Assembly (NCBI RefSeq): GCF_907165205.1
Contig: NC_058193.1
Location: 29,277,521-29,341,520, forward strand
Length of the DNA stretch: 64,000 nucleotides
From: Coccinella septempunctata
Lineage: Eukaryota; Arthropoda; Insecta; Coleoptera; Coccinellidae
Direction: 5' to 3'
Shown: piece by piece, positions 20,380-33,235 of the stretch
Layout: each line of letters begins with the position of its first letter
Position numbering within the stretch: the first letter of the stretch is position 1
Position numbers and translations under genes: made by a program
The notes under the pieces: generated by a model
Databases searched by the model: none
Seen by the model: the letters and a program-made list of their open reading frames with translations, nothing else
What the model was told of the DNA's origin: nothing

Positions 20380-21918
20380 TCAGACTACATCGCTAGAGTG
20401 GTCTTTCCTTTCTTTGAAAAAACCCTTTTCTGTTTTACATTCTCTTATAGTAACAGTTTTTAAATTTACTGTTACATCTGTTATGAATACTTGATCAGCT
20501 ACTGGGTTTCTAGATAACCAGTAACCAGAATCTGGGATTGTTAGGATCTGGGAATTAGGGACTGAAACATTGTTATTGTTATTATGACCATTCAACTTGT
20601 GTTGTTTGCTTGTTTCTTTCTTTTCAACACTCTCTTCATTTTTATCATCTGATGTTTTGTCATCTGTTCTGGATGCTACAGGTTTAGGGGAAGCTGGTTC
20701 TTTTGGTGCTGAATGGGGCAAAGCCGGATCAACTGGGCTTGGTCTTTTGTCAGTACTAGAACGAGGAGCAGTGGCTGGAAGCACTGCAGGACTAGTGCTT
20801 GGGGGAATTGATGATGCTGAAGGCTCTTCATCAGATTTCGACTGTCTTTGATTAGATATTTGAACTGGTAAAGTTGATAGCTTTTCTAAAGTTAGTTTAG
20901 GAGTCTGAAAAAACAACTCAAGAAGTTACTACGAAAAAATACTATTCTTCTAATTTTCCATATTTAATGTGTTGTGACTTGAAAATTTTATGGTAATTAT
21001 TATGTGTCAGAACACAGGGCTTAGTTTGTACTATCATAACTTTCTAAGATTGAAAATATGGCTAATACTTTAAATGCACAAGAATGAAAAAATGATTCAT
21101 TATTCAGCCAAAGCAGTGACTTTTCAATAAATTATTCTATTTTTTCAAATAATATTAGTAAAAAAATCAACTTACCTTAGCTGCTGGGGGTAACGGGCTT
21201 GTTGGACTACTTGTTGTTATAGTCACACCAATTTTTCCACTTTCTTTTGATAAAACTTCAGCCTTCCTTTTTGTTCCAGTTATTTCCAATCTTTCCAAAA
21301 TAGGTCTATCCTCACTGCTAGAACTATTTTCATTCACTTCCACTTCATCTTCCTTCGGACTTTCTTCTGAACTGTGAGGAACTTCTTCATCATCAGGCTT
21401 AGATACCAATGTAATTTGGGGCACAGAAGAACCCTCATCTTGACTTTCTTCACCACTTCCGAGATCGTCTTCTTCAGCCTCAATTTTTTTAAGTTTCTCA
21501 ATTTTCTCCTTTTTCTTGGGACCCCTTTTATGAGGGTCATTACGGAGACTTCTTTCATATAAATCTATTAAACGCAAATCAAGAATGTTTACTTCAGGTT
21601 CCCAGGTATTGTGCCTTTGGCTCCATCCCTTCCATTTGACATAATATTCAGTCACCCCCTGAAAAAGGCAATATATAATCAGTATATAGTAAATTTCGAG
21701 TAATAAAATCTGTAAATAAATAGCGATAGACAGAGGTAGAATTTCCAATTGTTTATTAGTTTACTAAAATATAAGGACTGTTCAGTTTTAATTCAAGTGT
21801 ACACTTTTTATTTTCGCCTTATTATACAGACTATAATTCTACATGTGTATCCACGAACCTTGCGAACCCTTTTCTTCATAATTTTTTCGGCGGCATAAAC
21901 TCTATCTCCCAACTCCAT
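20380..21918 (-). CDS. Pc: Polycomb chromodomain protein (three exons)
   Basis: Reader subunit of Polycomb repressive complex 1; it binds H3K27me3 and keeps homeotic and other genes silent. Exons in transcript order are 21918-21859, 21658-21176 and 20904-20380, giving 355 residues. The introns are GT-AG, both in phase 0. The chromodomain occupies residues 7-56 and is very close to the fly protein: VYAAEKIMKKRVRKG, then VKWKGW and NTWEPEVNILD. The aromatic cage residues fall at Tyr8, Trp29 and Trp32. A lysine-rich linker and an acidic/serine-rich middle follow. The C-terminal Pc box, ITDVTVNLKTVTIRECKTEK then GFF, is the RING1-binding segment. The ATG at 21918 is the first in frame, and the chromodomain starts right after it, as in other insects. 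Confidence 0.95.
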
Positions 21919-22752
21919 TTTTGTTATTTCCTGGATTTCACTATGAAAACCTTCGGAGCAAGTAAATACCTCTGTTAAACGTTTGTTTTTTGAATTATTT
22001 CATGCTCGAAGTTAGTAAAGATTAAAATGTATGAGGGAATTCTTTCAGGAAAACTTTAATATGAAAAATTTCAATGTTTTACAACAGTGATCACTGAACA
22101 TAACACAATTTCAAGAAATACACAACATGTCTTTGGTTACGTTGAAAGATGAGTGACAACTGACAAAAACATGTTGTTTTGTGGTGTGTGATGTCGTAGT
22201 TGACAAACATCATCATAATTTTATAATTATGAGGTAATTTTTGATTAAACCTAAAAACCAATAAGTATTCAAGAAGATACAGCTACAAGTATTACATCAC
22301 AAGTATTATATGAAAGAGAAACCTCTTTGTTCTATGCTGAGAAGCTGTCAGGAATTGACTAAGACGCATGCGCTAATTAGAAATTCAAAAATGATAAGAT
22401 ATAAATCGATACCACAGTTACCACGATTTTGTCTGAAATAACAAAAAAATAGATTTTCTGGTAAACATATCTGAAGGTTTGGTACGAAAATATAGGTTCT
22501 CGATTACGCTGAATCTATTCCAAGCAATTTCGTGGAGCCCTTCTCCCTTCGATTTTCATCGCATCGTTGAGATTTTTTACTATATATAAACTCTTTCAGA
22601 TTATGTATCGCATTCAGATCCACGATGATTTTCCTGGGAGACGCGTGTGTCGAAAGTCCGACCTTTGAAAAATATAGTAACAAGCTCATTATTATTCATT
22701 TTGCTTGATTATGTATGAAATGGCGAAAAAAATTCCCTTTTGATTTCAAGGA

Positions 22753-22758
22753 TTTATT
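22753..22758 (-). promoter_or_regulatory. Likely polyadenylation signal of the MARCH gene
   Basis: AATAAA on the minus strand 63 bases after the stop codon at 22821. Confidence 0.5.
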
Positions 22759-22820
22759 CATGGGAAGTTATATATGTGTCAGTTTTACTACTTTTTATAT
22801 GAACTTAGTCTGTTATCCTA

Positions 22821-24366
22821 TCAGATAGTAACAAGTGAGTTAAATTTTTTTCTCTGATGCACTCGCCTTTTATGATTCGGTAGTACTATTTTAATGTCGC
22901 AATTAGTTTTGCGAAATTCCTTCCAAGCTTCGTAGTGTTTTTGAAGCGTCACCAACAGCCAAGAAGTGTAAGTAAAATCTATTGCAGCAATACCTGAAAT
23001 CAATAATGCTCCTCATCATGATACATCTAAAGTTTTTGTAGAATATTACCTAAGATGGATAGAAATCCTAGAATATGCGATAGTAGTTGTTTTTCAGATT
23101 TCGTTATATTTTCACAAAGAAGCATCAAGGTGTAAGTTGACGCTACAGCAGTAGGGGTGTATGCAATGAATGTGGCACTATCTATTAATAAATCCCACAA
23201 GTGTGACCCAGGAGTTGTTACAAACATCAGCAAAGACATTGCTAAATTGTACCTTAAATGTGGATATAATCAATATGTTCTGCAATCACCAAACAATATT
23301 TACCTAGGTTGTCTAACTATTTCATAGTGATGCTGACATAATTCACAATAGCTCCTGGATGACTCCATCAGCCATCTCTCCAAGCATTGTAAATGAACTA
23401 GGGCTACACTTCCTCGACAACGGCAGGGCATTAATAAATCATCTACACTTTCACCCCCATGACATATTCTGCACATAAATGAATCCGAGTCGAGACTAGT
23501 CTAAAAATTTTATTCAATTGGTGTATGAATCATGAAGGAACATGTAGATGTAGATATTTTGGGTTTAGCTCGTATATCAAACTTGTAAGAGAATAAAAAG
23601 TAACTCACTTCGCTATCTAGAAAAGACACATAAATTTTATTCAGATGTACATCCAGTCTATCATTATGTGCTGCGCTTCTCACAGCAACCAATGGTCTTG
23701 TATGAATTTTTGTAGGTTTTAGAATGTAAGGTAGACTTTGTCTGCTGAATTTCAAAGGAAAAATCTTTGTAGAATCGTTGGATGACGCTGAAAATCATAT
23801 ATATTTACCCATGAATGTTAAAAGTTTATTAAGCATTTCTGTTATTCTGTTTAAGTTATATATACAGTATAATAATAAGAAAATGAGAATATACATTAAC
23901 GGAAACGAAAGTGGTCTGTTCAAATGGATCTATATGGCTTGTTTTATCAAGCGCAATATACTTTGGAGCTTATGGGTGCTTGTTAATGTAATTTTTTCCA
24001 CATGGTAGATCCACTTTTAATCTTTTGTATATTTTGCAGATGAGCCTAAGTGGAGACTATACAGCGTTTTTACTTACTTTCTGGCATAGATATAGAAGAA
24101 AAACTTCCATACTGGAAGTATGCCACGTCTGAAATCAAACTATGATTATCGAAACTATTCCTTGGTGTTATCAAAGCATTATTATTTGAATAATTCCTTT
24201 CAGTAGAGCTGATTGTACATACATGGGATTCATTATCATGTAGATCTTCCAAGTAAGGTATTCTAGGACTCATCAGACTTGCTGTGGATTCTGTGAGCAA
24301 GATTGAAACTATAACATCCCTATGTTTGTTATTCTTTGCACCGCTTGAAGATGGTTTGCGGGCCAT
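22821..24366 (-). CDS. MARCH-type RING-CH E3 ubiquitin ligase (five exons)
   Basis: Membrane-bound E3 ligase of the MARCH family, which ubiquitinates membrane proteins and directs their traffic. Exons in transcript order are 24366-24078, 23787-23609, 23500-23304, 23252-23050 and 22993-22821, giving 346 residues with all junctions in frame. The RING-CH finger is C4HC3: Cys166, Cys169, Cys182, Cys184, His192, Cys195, Cys208 and Cys211, with the family's CRCRGS and CLERWL motifs. Two hydrophobic segments follow at about residues 225-310 (AMSLLMFV and TYTLMLL regions), then a basic cytosolic tail (PNHKRRVHQRKK). The overall plan suggests the MARCH2/3/4/9/11 side of the family, but I cannot name the orthologue. 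The start lies about 100 bases from the 3' end of the neighbouring RING gene. Confidence 0.9.
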
Positions 24367-24475
24367 GACAGAAATGAAGGGATGTCATAATGACAATTAC
24401 ACTAGTCGAATTCTTTTTCAGCCCAAATAAAGCGATCTCTCAATAAAAATATGAAACAAACTATATATATATCTA

Positions 24476-24481
24476 TTTATT
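24476..24481 (-). promoter_or_regulatory. Likely polyadenylation signal of the RNF34-like gene
   Basis: AATAAA on the minus strand 506 bases after the stop and only 110 bases upstream of the next gene's ATG, so the two transcripts lie very close or overlap. Confidence 0.4.
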
Positions 24482-24986
24482 CAATTTTGAAGTATAATAA
24501 TATATGAACTATGAAATTTTAATTTTTGTAATCACAGATTTTTAGATAACTAGAATCTAAGAACAATTTTGAAACTCTCAATCTCAACTATGAATTCAAC
24601 ACAAGCATCAACAATTTAATTGTTCCATCGGGGCAATATCACAAATCATGTAAAAAAAGTTAATTTTTTGTCCAAGTAGATACATTCTCAATAAAGGTCA
24701 AATGGAAGATTACAAGTATTCAAAACAGGAATTTCTTTAAAAAATTTTTTTTTTTTTGGTATCCACTACACCCACATTAAATTTTTCCTAATGTGTCACT
24801 TAAATTAACACTTATACATTGAGGAATGATTTTTATTCTTGAAATATCTAAACATGTTTAAGCATTGAATTTTTATCAAAACTTAAAATAGAATTCAATG
24901 GACATTTAGTTGTAAGAATTTGAATAATTCAAATTCCTTGCTTCACAAATTTCCATTTGATATTGATGGTGTTTAATTAAAATCTA

Positions 24987-26620
24987 TCAGGCTTTGAATG
25001 TTCGAACAACTCTGCTAACATATTGTCTACAAATAGGACATTCTGCTAGTTTCTTGCCACACTCAACACAGGTTGCTATATGACCACATTCTAGTAGAAC
25101 ACACTCCAAAGGAGCATCCATGCAAAGTTTGCAAAGATCTTCTAGATTTTCTGGAAGCTCTAAAAAAGATTGAACACATTAACTGAAAATTACCTGAATT
25201 TACGAAGAAATTACCTTTCTCTTGCTTTCTGCTTTCTCTCCATAGTATTGCAGCTTTTTCAAGGAGTTCTGTCTTTTCTACACAACCTTTGTAATCCACT
25301 CTATTAAGGGTAAGTAGAACTTTCAACTGTTTGGCAGTCAGTTTGCTTAAGTCTGCTTCAGAGGTAATTTCAGATAATTTTGGACACTTACGAAGAAGAG
25401 GACTTCCTTCAGGAGTCTGTAAACATAACAAATTCAATGTCTTCTTGAGAGATACAGAATGATCATTTAAAAACTAAAAAATAATCAAGCACTGACCTTT
25501 GGCTGTGAGATATTGTCTAGAGTTTCCTCTGGATTAACATAAACCCATTCAGAACCTAATGTATTATCAAAACTAGTTGAAGGAGACTCCCTATTTCCAC
25601 CTGGTGGAATATTTCCACTGCTAGATTGAGAAGATGAGGAAGATGAAGGTTGAAACTGGGCAGAGGTAGATGTTGGTGAATTTCTAGGAGATCTCCTTCT
25701 AGGAGGAGGCCTTGGAGCATTTGGCGATTCCTGACTGTTACTAGGACTTGCTTGATGTCTACCGCTTGTGGCAAAGAAGTTTTCTGATCCTAATTGCATC
25801 ATATTATTCAATCAATATGCTTTACCTATAGATTCAGTTCAGTTGAGAACAATGTTCTACATGATCGAATTCCCGGAAGGCTAACCAAGCCACAACGACC
25901 CCCGGTTAAAATAATATAGATTCAGTTATCTTTTACATTAACAACAAAGGAATACTACAGTATCAAAAGACACAAATTATTAACCAAGGTTCATGTTGTT
26001 TTGGCAAAAAGGTAACGATATGGTGAATGAATGAACTATGTAAAAGTGCAGAAAATAAAGGTTAATGATCATAATCCGTATGCTCTTCAAATTAAATCAT
26101 GAGGTGTATAAAATCTCACCTAGAAATTTGCCCAAAGCTGGATTTTCTCTAAGATTCTGTAGGGAATATGCTAGATTTGTGGTGAATATATCTGTGCTTT
26201 TTTTTTGTTTAATAGGAATAGGTCTGCTACAGAACAAATCCACCAACTCCTGTTTTTCTGGAAAACAAAAACACTCAATTGCTGGCCTAAGCATTATCTC
26301 ATATTTTCTTTGATCATGATGAATTTACCAACAAGTCCGTGGGTAGAAATGTTATGCCTCTTAAGGTATTCTTGAAGATCTTTGGATTTGAGTTCCATTA
26401 ACTTTCCACGATCAGGAGGTCTCTTTAATAGTGTAATGCAAGTTTCACAATAAAACAAACTGCAAGTGTGTAACTATGAGAATTAATGGAAACATTTCAG
26501 ATTTATACCTTACCCTTCTCTTCTTCTGAGACAACTTGCACAAAATTTTTCCTCACACTCCCCACATTTCATTTTCCAATTAAACAAATTGAAATCAGAA
26601 TTACACTTTATGCAAGGCAT
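24987..26620 (-). CDS. RNF34/rififylin-type FYVE-like and RING E3 ligase (six exons)
   Basis: Predicted E3 ubiquitin ligase of the RNF34/RFFL (CARP) family, which acts at endosomal and plasma membranes on signalling and apoptotic proteins. Exons in transcript order are 26620-26514, 26459-26329, 26257-26120, 25789-25497, 25416-25215 and 25159-24987, totalling 1044 nt (347 residues) in frame throughout. The N-terminal FYVE-like finger has cysteines at 3, 6, 19, 22, 27, 30, 40 and 43 (MPCIKC, MKCGEC, FCASC, YCETC). A SAP-like helix pair follows (LKSKDLQEYLKRHNI). The middle is Ser/Pro-rich and probably disordered, then comes a second SAP-like segment (LTAKQLKVLLTLNRVDYKG). The C-terminal C3HC4 RING reads LCKLCMD, CGHIATC and CPICRQ and ends FKA. 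The length matches the family. Confidence 0.93.
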
Positions 26621-27755
26621 GGTTTAAAATGATTCAGTATACCTTTGTGTTGCAATTCTCGTCGAGTTTCGGGGATGGATGTAATAATTTTCTCTTGTTA
26701 TTCAGGTATTTCAAGAATGTTATGCTTATGCATAATACATTTATATCTTTTTCTGTATATTCATAGTTTGTTCACATATATCATAGAGATAAAATATATA
26801 ATTAAGGATAATCAGTTATCAACCGATAGTTACTATCGTTCCTGACGATAAAGATGTTTATAAAAACATTGCCAATAATTTTACAATAATTTTGGGAAAT
26901 ACCTCTTTTTGACGTGAAAATGAAGTTTCAAATGACACTTTCCAGGCGAAAAATGTTATCACAGAATATACTTTTTGATCTTTAAATTAGATAAACCTTC
27001 TGGCTTTTAGAAATCTTGATCCGTTTACTCTCATTAGTTGTGGCTTGAAAGAGTTTTCTAAAAACAAATTTAGACTTAAATTTCACGGATTGATTATTTT
27101 GTCGGATCCCTCTATATACCGCAGCATGAACTAGTTGCCAGCGGAGATCATACTGTATCTCAGCGCATCCACCGTAAATTAGAATAAGGTCTTCCTTTTG
27201 AAATTGCATTCGATCAACGACTTTGTATAACAGGAATAAGTTTTGAAAGCATGTATCGCTATTCAGAATGTTGTGTATTCAGTTAAAGATATGTATGTAT
27301 AACCATTTACATTTTAAATCATCAAAGCCTCATTTTCTACTTGACTACCATGTTTTTGTTGCTATCAAAAAGCAACAATATGTTAAAATGCAGTAAAATA
27401 GGTTCATTACGGATGGAAAAAATTGTTTTACCTCGGGAGGGTACTCCAGCCTAAGAAAAAATAAATTGATTTTTCCGGCTCTGAAAATATCGCTGAGAGA
27501 ATATTCAAGATGCGATGATAAAATATATTCACAATAAACAGTTCAAAGATGAGTACACAAGTTTTTATAAAATGCGATTATCTTATATAAACAAAATTAT
27601 AAAAATGGGTTCAGAGAAACATGATATGTTCAAAAATAAATTCGATAATATTTTTCTATATTTCTATGCGAAATGTAAGTAAATTTCATTATAAAAATGT
27701 CGTTACCTTCCTGAATACAGGTACATCTAGCTAATACCCTATATTTCAGTTAGGA
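26621..27755. other. Intergenic, nothing recognised
   Basis: AT-rich. It should hold the promoter of the RNF34-like gene and the 3' end of the first sugar transporter. No repeats with clear ends are seen. Confidence 0.4.
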
Positions 27756-29905
27756 TTAAGTGTTCAAAATTTTCTGTATTTCCGAAAGGCTCTTACCTTT
27801 GGTTTCTATCACAAATAAATATGTGAAAATTGTGGATAGCATACCAAAGGCACTGAATATCCAAAACGTGGCACCTATTCCAATTTGATTCTTAAGTAAA
27901 TTGAAGCCGAACAGAAAAATGAAGGCTAGAACATTGAGGATTGTGATGCAAATGGAAGTCGCTACATTCTTAACTTCCAACGGAAAAATTTCTCCGATGA
28001 TGGTCCAAGGAAGGGGCCCCGAACCCAAGGAATACGTCGTGATGTATAAAACTAAACTGGCAATTGGTAGCCAAGACATCCAACCTACGTTCTCCATCTT
28101 ATTCTTCAGGATGAAATAAGAACCAAAAAGCAGATGAGCTACTGTTATACCAACATATGATATCAGCAGTAACATCTTCCTGCCCGATTTATCCACGATC
28201 GAGGGGGCTATGAATCCGACCAGAAATTGTATGGACGCTATTATGATCGGACCTATTTCGCTTGGGACACCACCACCAGCTTCTTCGAAAATCGTTTGAC
28301 CGTATGACATTATAACAGCCGTTCCTGAAAGTTGCTGGCATATGACCAAGCCACATCCTATAACAAGACCTCTTCTCAAGCCATTGTCATCTAAAACATT
28401 CTTCCAAGTCGCTTGATTTTCTTGGTTCAAACTGTCTCTGATGCTGTCCAATTCATCTTTGACGTCAGGCACACCTCTCAGATTCCGTAGACACTTTTCG
28501 GCTTCATTATAATCCTTCTGAATCAAATAGTAGGGAGATTCCGGTAGAAAAAAGTAAACTAATACCATGAAGATGGCTGGAATTAAGGCCAAGACGATGT
28601 GGAAGGGAATAAAAGGTGTCCAGGGTCCAATAATCAGCACAAAAAGGAGACCAAAATTGATGAAGCAGGTCATGGCAGTTCCCAATAAGCCTCTGTTTGA
28701 GTTGGCCGCTACTTCCGCGAAGTACATGGTGTCTACAGTGAAAAACCCACCAAGGGCGAATCCTCCAATTATTCTGGCCGTGTATAATTGCCAAATATTA
28801 GTAGAAACTGCGATAATGGCGTAAGACGCAAGGGCTGGTATGCCGAGGAATATGAAAATTGGTTTTCTCCCATATATCTTGGCTAGATAACCTGACAGAA
28901 ATGTACCAACTAAACTGCCTAAAATGGGTATGGAACCCAATAAGCTTTGTTCATCGGGTGTTATAATACGGTGCAGTGGGTTATCTTCTATTCCTGTCAA
29001 TTTTGGTAGTGTAGGAGATGTCCATGTCATGGATAAGGCTGCTATGAATACACCTAGATGTCCTGAAAATGATTATAGATTTTTTTACCACGAAATTTCA
29101 CATGTAAACGGATGTTCACGTTCTATTATTTTTATTCAACAAAATTTTCTGTTTTTAATATATATCTTACAATCTACAATGAAGCGAAAATTGAGGGATG
29201 GAGTAGCGGTAGAAAAAGAAATGTTCATTTCTTACTCATCCAAATTATGTCTCTCTCTACCTACATTGTGTAGTATATTTTTTATTTTTTTGAAGAAATG
29301 TGCTTTATCAAGTGAATTTTTCAAAATGATCCGAAATGAGTTATATTTTTTTTTTACCCTCTACAGCAGGGTTTCTTAACCTTTTTCTAGCTATGGACCC
29401 CTTTCAATATTTCGCAGAGCTCACGGACCCTTTCTGAAAAAATAAAAAGAACGAGATTTGGATTTTGCCAGATTTTATTATTTACGATTGTAGTTAATAT
29501 ACATCAGTTTCAAACTTAATGTTGAGACAGAATGGTCATGGACCCCCGACTTTTGTTAAATGGACCCCTTAGGGGTCCATGAACCACTGGTTAAGAAACC
29601 CTGCTCTACAGAGATATTTCGGAGTTATCTTTAAATTTTTTTTTTTTCAACTTTTTTCCCCAAATAATAACAATTAATTTCCCAAATTGTTTGAAGCTTA
29701 AAAATCCATCTGTATAGTTTTATCTTATCATGGTACCTACATATACCATAATAATTTGATTATGGTACATACATACCATTTATAGTTTTATCTTAACTCA
29801 TAAAACATTCATTAATTTCAGTTCACCAAGAATACCTTAAGAATACTTACCTATAAAGACAGCTATGTATTCATAGTAATTTCGTGAAAATAGTTGGAAC
29901 TGCAT
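27756..29905 (-). CDS. Tret1-like sugar transporter 1 (two exons)
   Basis: Twelve-helix MFS sugar porter of the insect facilitated trehalose transporter type, in the plasma membrane. The substrate (trehalose or another sugar) cannot be told from sequence. Exon 1 is 29905-29851 (starting MQFQLFSRNYYEYIAVFIG) and exon 2 is 29062-27756, giving 453 residues. The phase-1 junction splits a glycine codon in helix 1. Sugar-porter motifs are present: YGRKPIF between helices 2 and 3, PESPYYL after helix 6, QQLSG in helix 7, GPLPWTIIGEIFP in helix 10 and ETKGKSL at the end. QQLSGTAVIMSYG departs from the usual QQFSGIN, so specificity may differ from its neighbours. A hAT MITE sits in the intron. Confidence 0.92.
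29367..29603. mobile_element. hAT-type MITE with 8-bp target duplication
   Basis: The ends CAGGGTTTCTTAACC and GGTTAAGAAACCCTG are perfect inverted repeats. The 8-bp direct repeat CTCTACAG stands on both sides (29359-29366 and 29604-29611). Inside, CTATGGACCCC and GGGGTCCATGAACC extend the inversion. The 8-bp duplication and CAG ends identify the hAT superfamily (Charlie-like ends). The element is 237 bp, non-coding and inserted in the transporter intron. Confidence 0.9.
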
Positions 29906-31980
29906 TTTCGAATTTCAACACCTTTATTGTGGAAACTGTTACTAAATAACAAACATATTGCCACCTCGATCTTCTATTTTCAACAATGGATCACATTATT
30001 CTAAGAATTGTTAGGTTTCCTGTTTCAGACTGTATGTAAATACAATTAAGTCTAATCTACTCACAAGTTTACATTTTGAAAACTAACTCGGCTGTACTGA
30101 ATTGTTGAAAAGAAATTATGGAGTTATTGAATAATTGCTTTAGGTATCGCAACTTGTTATACATCCAACAATAGGTAGTAATGCTTCACAGATCACAAAT
30201 ATACGTGCATCATGAATAGTAAATGATATTTACCAACGCTTATAGTAAAAGTTTCTTCTAATGAACCTGTTCTGGGGAATTATTCACTAGTCTTCTTCAT
30301 CTTCTTAGAATTGAGAACCTGATGATTTTGAAATGAAGCAGAGGCGGGTTCAGCATTTCTCGGCCCCCTCAGGCATTTCTATAGGCCCCTGACAATCCAC
30401 TTTGGACACACAATGGTTCGTTATTTCCAATAAATAAAACAAGTCCAGATTCGAACTTCAAAAATGACGAAACTCAGAAATTTACACAGCTAAGGTTTTG
30501 AAGGAACTTGTATTTGTGTCGCATCCACCATTTTTATTCAGTATGGAGTAAAGACAATATTCATATTATATATTGTGTTATTTCCTGAAATATAATAAGG
30601 ACATAAAATGAAATACGAATCTACAAAAATTATCACTTTATACAAATGACCTCAATAGGTGAGTATTTCTGGTGAATAAAATAATTTTCAGATGTATAAC
30701 ACTCGCCGATATAAATATATATTTATGAACGTTACGATTTGAATCGAACTAGCCAACCAACGAGGGTGACGACAAAAAGACCGTCTTATTGAGAAAGAGT
30801 AGATGCTGTCCATGGTTTCGATTATATTTCAACTTGTGAGAGCAATACAACTCCTACCTCATTGAGAACAGATACAGGTTTCATCTGAATATATTGACAT
30901 ATTCCTGAAATTTATTTGAATAGGCCGCTCTAATAAAATTATTAAGGTTTATTCAAGTCGAATATTTCTCCTTCGTGACTAAATCCCTAAAGCTTTCAAA
31001 GTTCAAGAAGAAAAGTAGGCAAGGGCTTTTTTGAGTATTCAATTCCAACCTTTTACTCAATGGTACAAGGGTGAACTTAATTTCAAACCTACTGGATTAT
31101 CAATGGTGCGTTATTCGATCGAAATTCACTGTTTAAAGACTTGGGGTAGCTTTGGAAGGTAGGGGGTGGAGTTATGCACTTTTAATCCTCATTAAACAAG
31201 TTTTCCTCCAAACAATAATTGAAGGTTTGAAGGATTTTACAAAACTTATCCCCTTGATGGCCTTGATTAATAATAAAGTGGAATTGTGTCCTTGGTACTT
31301 TATTGATTTCCATAAAATTAAGAGCGATCATGCTGGATCATCAATAGTCTACTTGATGACAATGATGACGAATGTTTTATATTTCAGCTCTCAAAATTCC
31401 ATCGATGATTCAGTAGGTGGATTATTTGCACTAGGTTAGCAATTTTCCAAGCTGAAAACAAACAATGACAAAAATCAATAATATCTTATCATTCTCACGT
31501 AAACTTGGTTGTTCGTTTCGATGAAGTGCCCATATTTGATGTCATCAGAAAAAACAATGGGATTCATGTTGTAATCTGGAACACAGCTGTAATTTGAACT
31601 AAATCACTGATTTAATTGATGAAATTCAATCAATTTGTTACATGATCCACGAATATCTCTCGCCTCGTGTAACAGTTTGTTTATTCTTATCTATCCTCTT
31701 GTTGCATTGGCTGACGTATGGGTATTTTGTGATTTTCCATCAATAATTTTCTGTTTTCCTTCATATCTTTCGATTGTAAACTATGAGTTTACAATCCTCA
31801 TTCCAAAAGCAATTGGTGGAATACAGGTTGATACAATTTGTATCACTCTCAAATGTTAAAACGAAAGAGGGGTGAAGTGGCACCTTGTGTTGAAGGTAAT
31901 TCGATTGAGTTTTCAAAAATGCCGTATACTTAACCTTTTTTGTTAGTATCGAAAAATGAAAGAAGAGTAGAATAAAGTAG
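29906..31980. other. Intergenic, nothing recognised
   Basis: Upstream region of transporter 1. No gene found. A GC-richer scrap near 30345-30395 (TCGGCCCCCTCAGGC) may be a repeat fragment. Confidence 0.35.
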
Positions 31981-31989
31981 AATACTTAG

Positions 31990-32515
31990 GATATCATGAC
32001 TTGTAATGAAACGTGAAAATAATGGAAATTTTCGATATGTTGTCCATTATTTTGTAGAAAAAATTTAACCTACTTGGAAATTCGGCCCTTACGTTTTTCA
32101 ACTAGAATTTTTCGGCATGATATGCGTATTCTTACTTTTAGTTCTTCTACATTTCAGCACTGTGTCTTATACACAACCGACTTTGAATGTCTCCGGAGGA
32201 AAAAATCTAAAGGTGTCAAGTCTGGGGAGCGTGGTGGCAGATCAATTGGCCTCTTCTACCAATCTGTCTCTTAGAAATGATCTGTGAATCATTGCTACTA
32301 ACAAAGAAGGTCAGGTGTATGGCATTTTAGAGATGGCAATCGAATTACCTTAAACACAAGGTGACACTCAACTCACCTTCAAAATTAAAATTTTAGGGTT
32401 GCTCTCATTACGCTAACAGGTTGATACAAGTTGATTGGAACCAACCGTATGAAATGCTCCCCTACAAAACTCAGTTTACCTTTTTTAATTTTTTTCTGAT
32501 TCGAATTGAGGGGGT
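31990..32515 (-). pseudogene. Degenerate Tc1/mariner-superfamily transposase element
   Basis: It aligns with 15240-15540. Both have GACTTTGAATGTCTCC and AAAAAATCTAAAGGTGTC, which on the minus strand encode RSPDLTPLDFF-type catalytic sequence, followed downstream by NVEELKVRIR-like residues. Frameshifts separate the pieces. The element end region (GGTACCTTTTA) is on the right, as at 7530-7565. Confidence 0.6.
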
Positions 32516-33152
32516 ACCTTTTATATCCATAATTTTTTCGATGTAGGTATTGATCAAACGAAAGACATGAATGACATTGACTCTTTAAATTCCAGAATAG
32601 TTTTTCTGGGAAATGATGAATCGAAATTGTGTACCCTAATAGATTCGTGAACAAATGTATGAAAAAGTGTCCATGAAGTGATTTCTTTCGATCATTTTTT
32701 TACTACCATAAAAAGATAACTGGCAGCTTCCGAAATGATAAAAATCCTTTATCTATATCTATCTACTTTAGTCAATGAAGCTACTTTCCTCAAGTGCAAA
32801 CCCATATTATCGATTTGTATATTCGAATAATCATACTATAGTAACCTTCTGAGGTTCAATTCAATTCGATGGGTGGTTTTTTCAAATATTTGGAGGAAAA
32901 ATAAAGAAATGGGAGGGTGGATCATTTTGGGAGGTATAATGTTTATCAGGGGGATCGATATTATGAAGAAAAACTACAAATCCATCATTTTTATTTTAAC
33001 ATACGAAATATAAATAAATATGGAATGATTAAAGATTAATGACTTAAAAAAAGTCGTTTATATTTACATTTTTCCTCAATTTTCTAAATACCACAGCACT
33101 CTTAAAGGAAAAATTCAATGATCCAAGTTGGATAAATATAAGTTCGTCGTTC

Positions 33153-33158
33153 TTTATT
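33153..33158 (-). promoter_or_regulatory. Likely polyadenylation signal of transporter 2
   Basis: AATAAA on the minus strand 78 bases after the stop codon. Confidence 0.45.
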
Positions 33159-33235
33159 CCTATATAACTTTCCAAGCTGAACTATTCCTCATCCTATAGT
33201 CCGAATTGCACTAACTTGCGTCCCTCTAACTCCAA

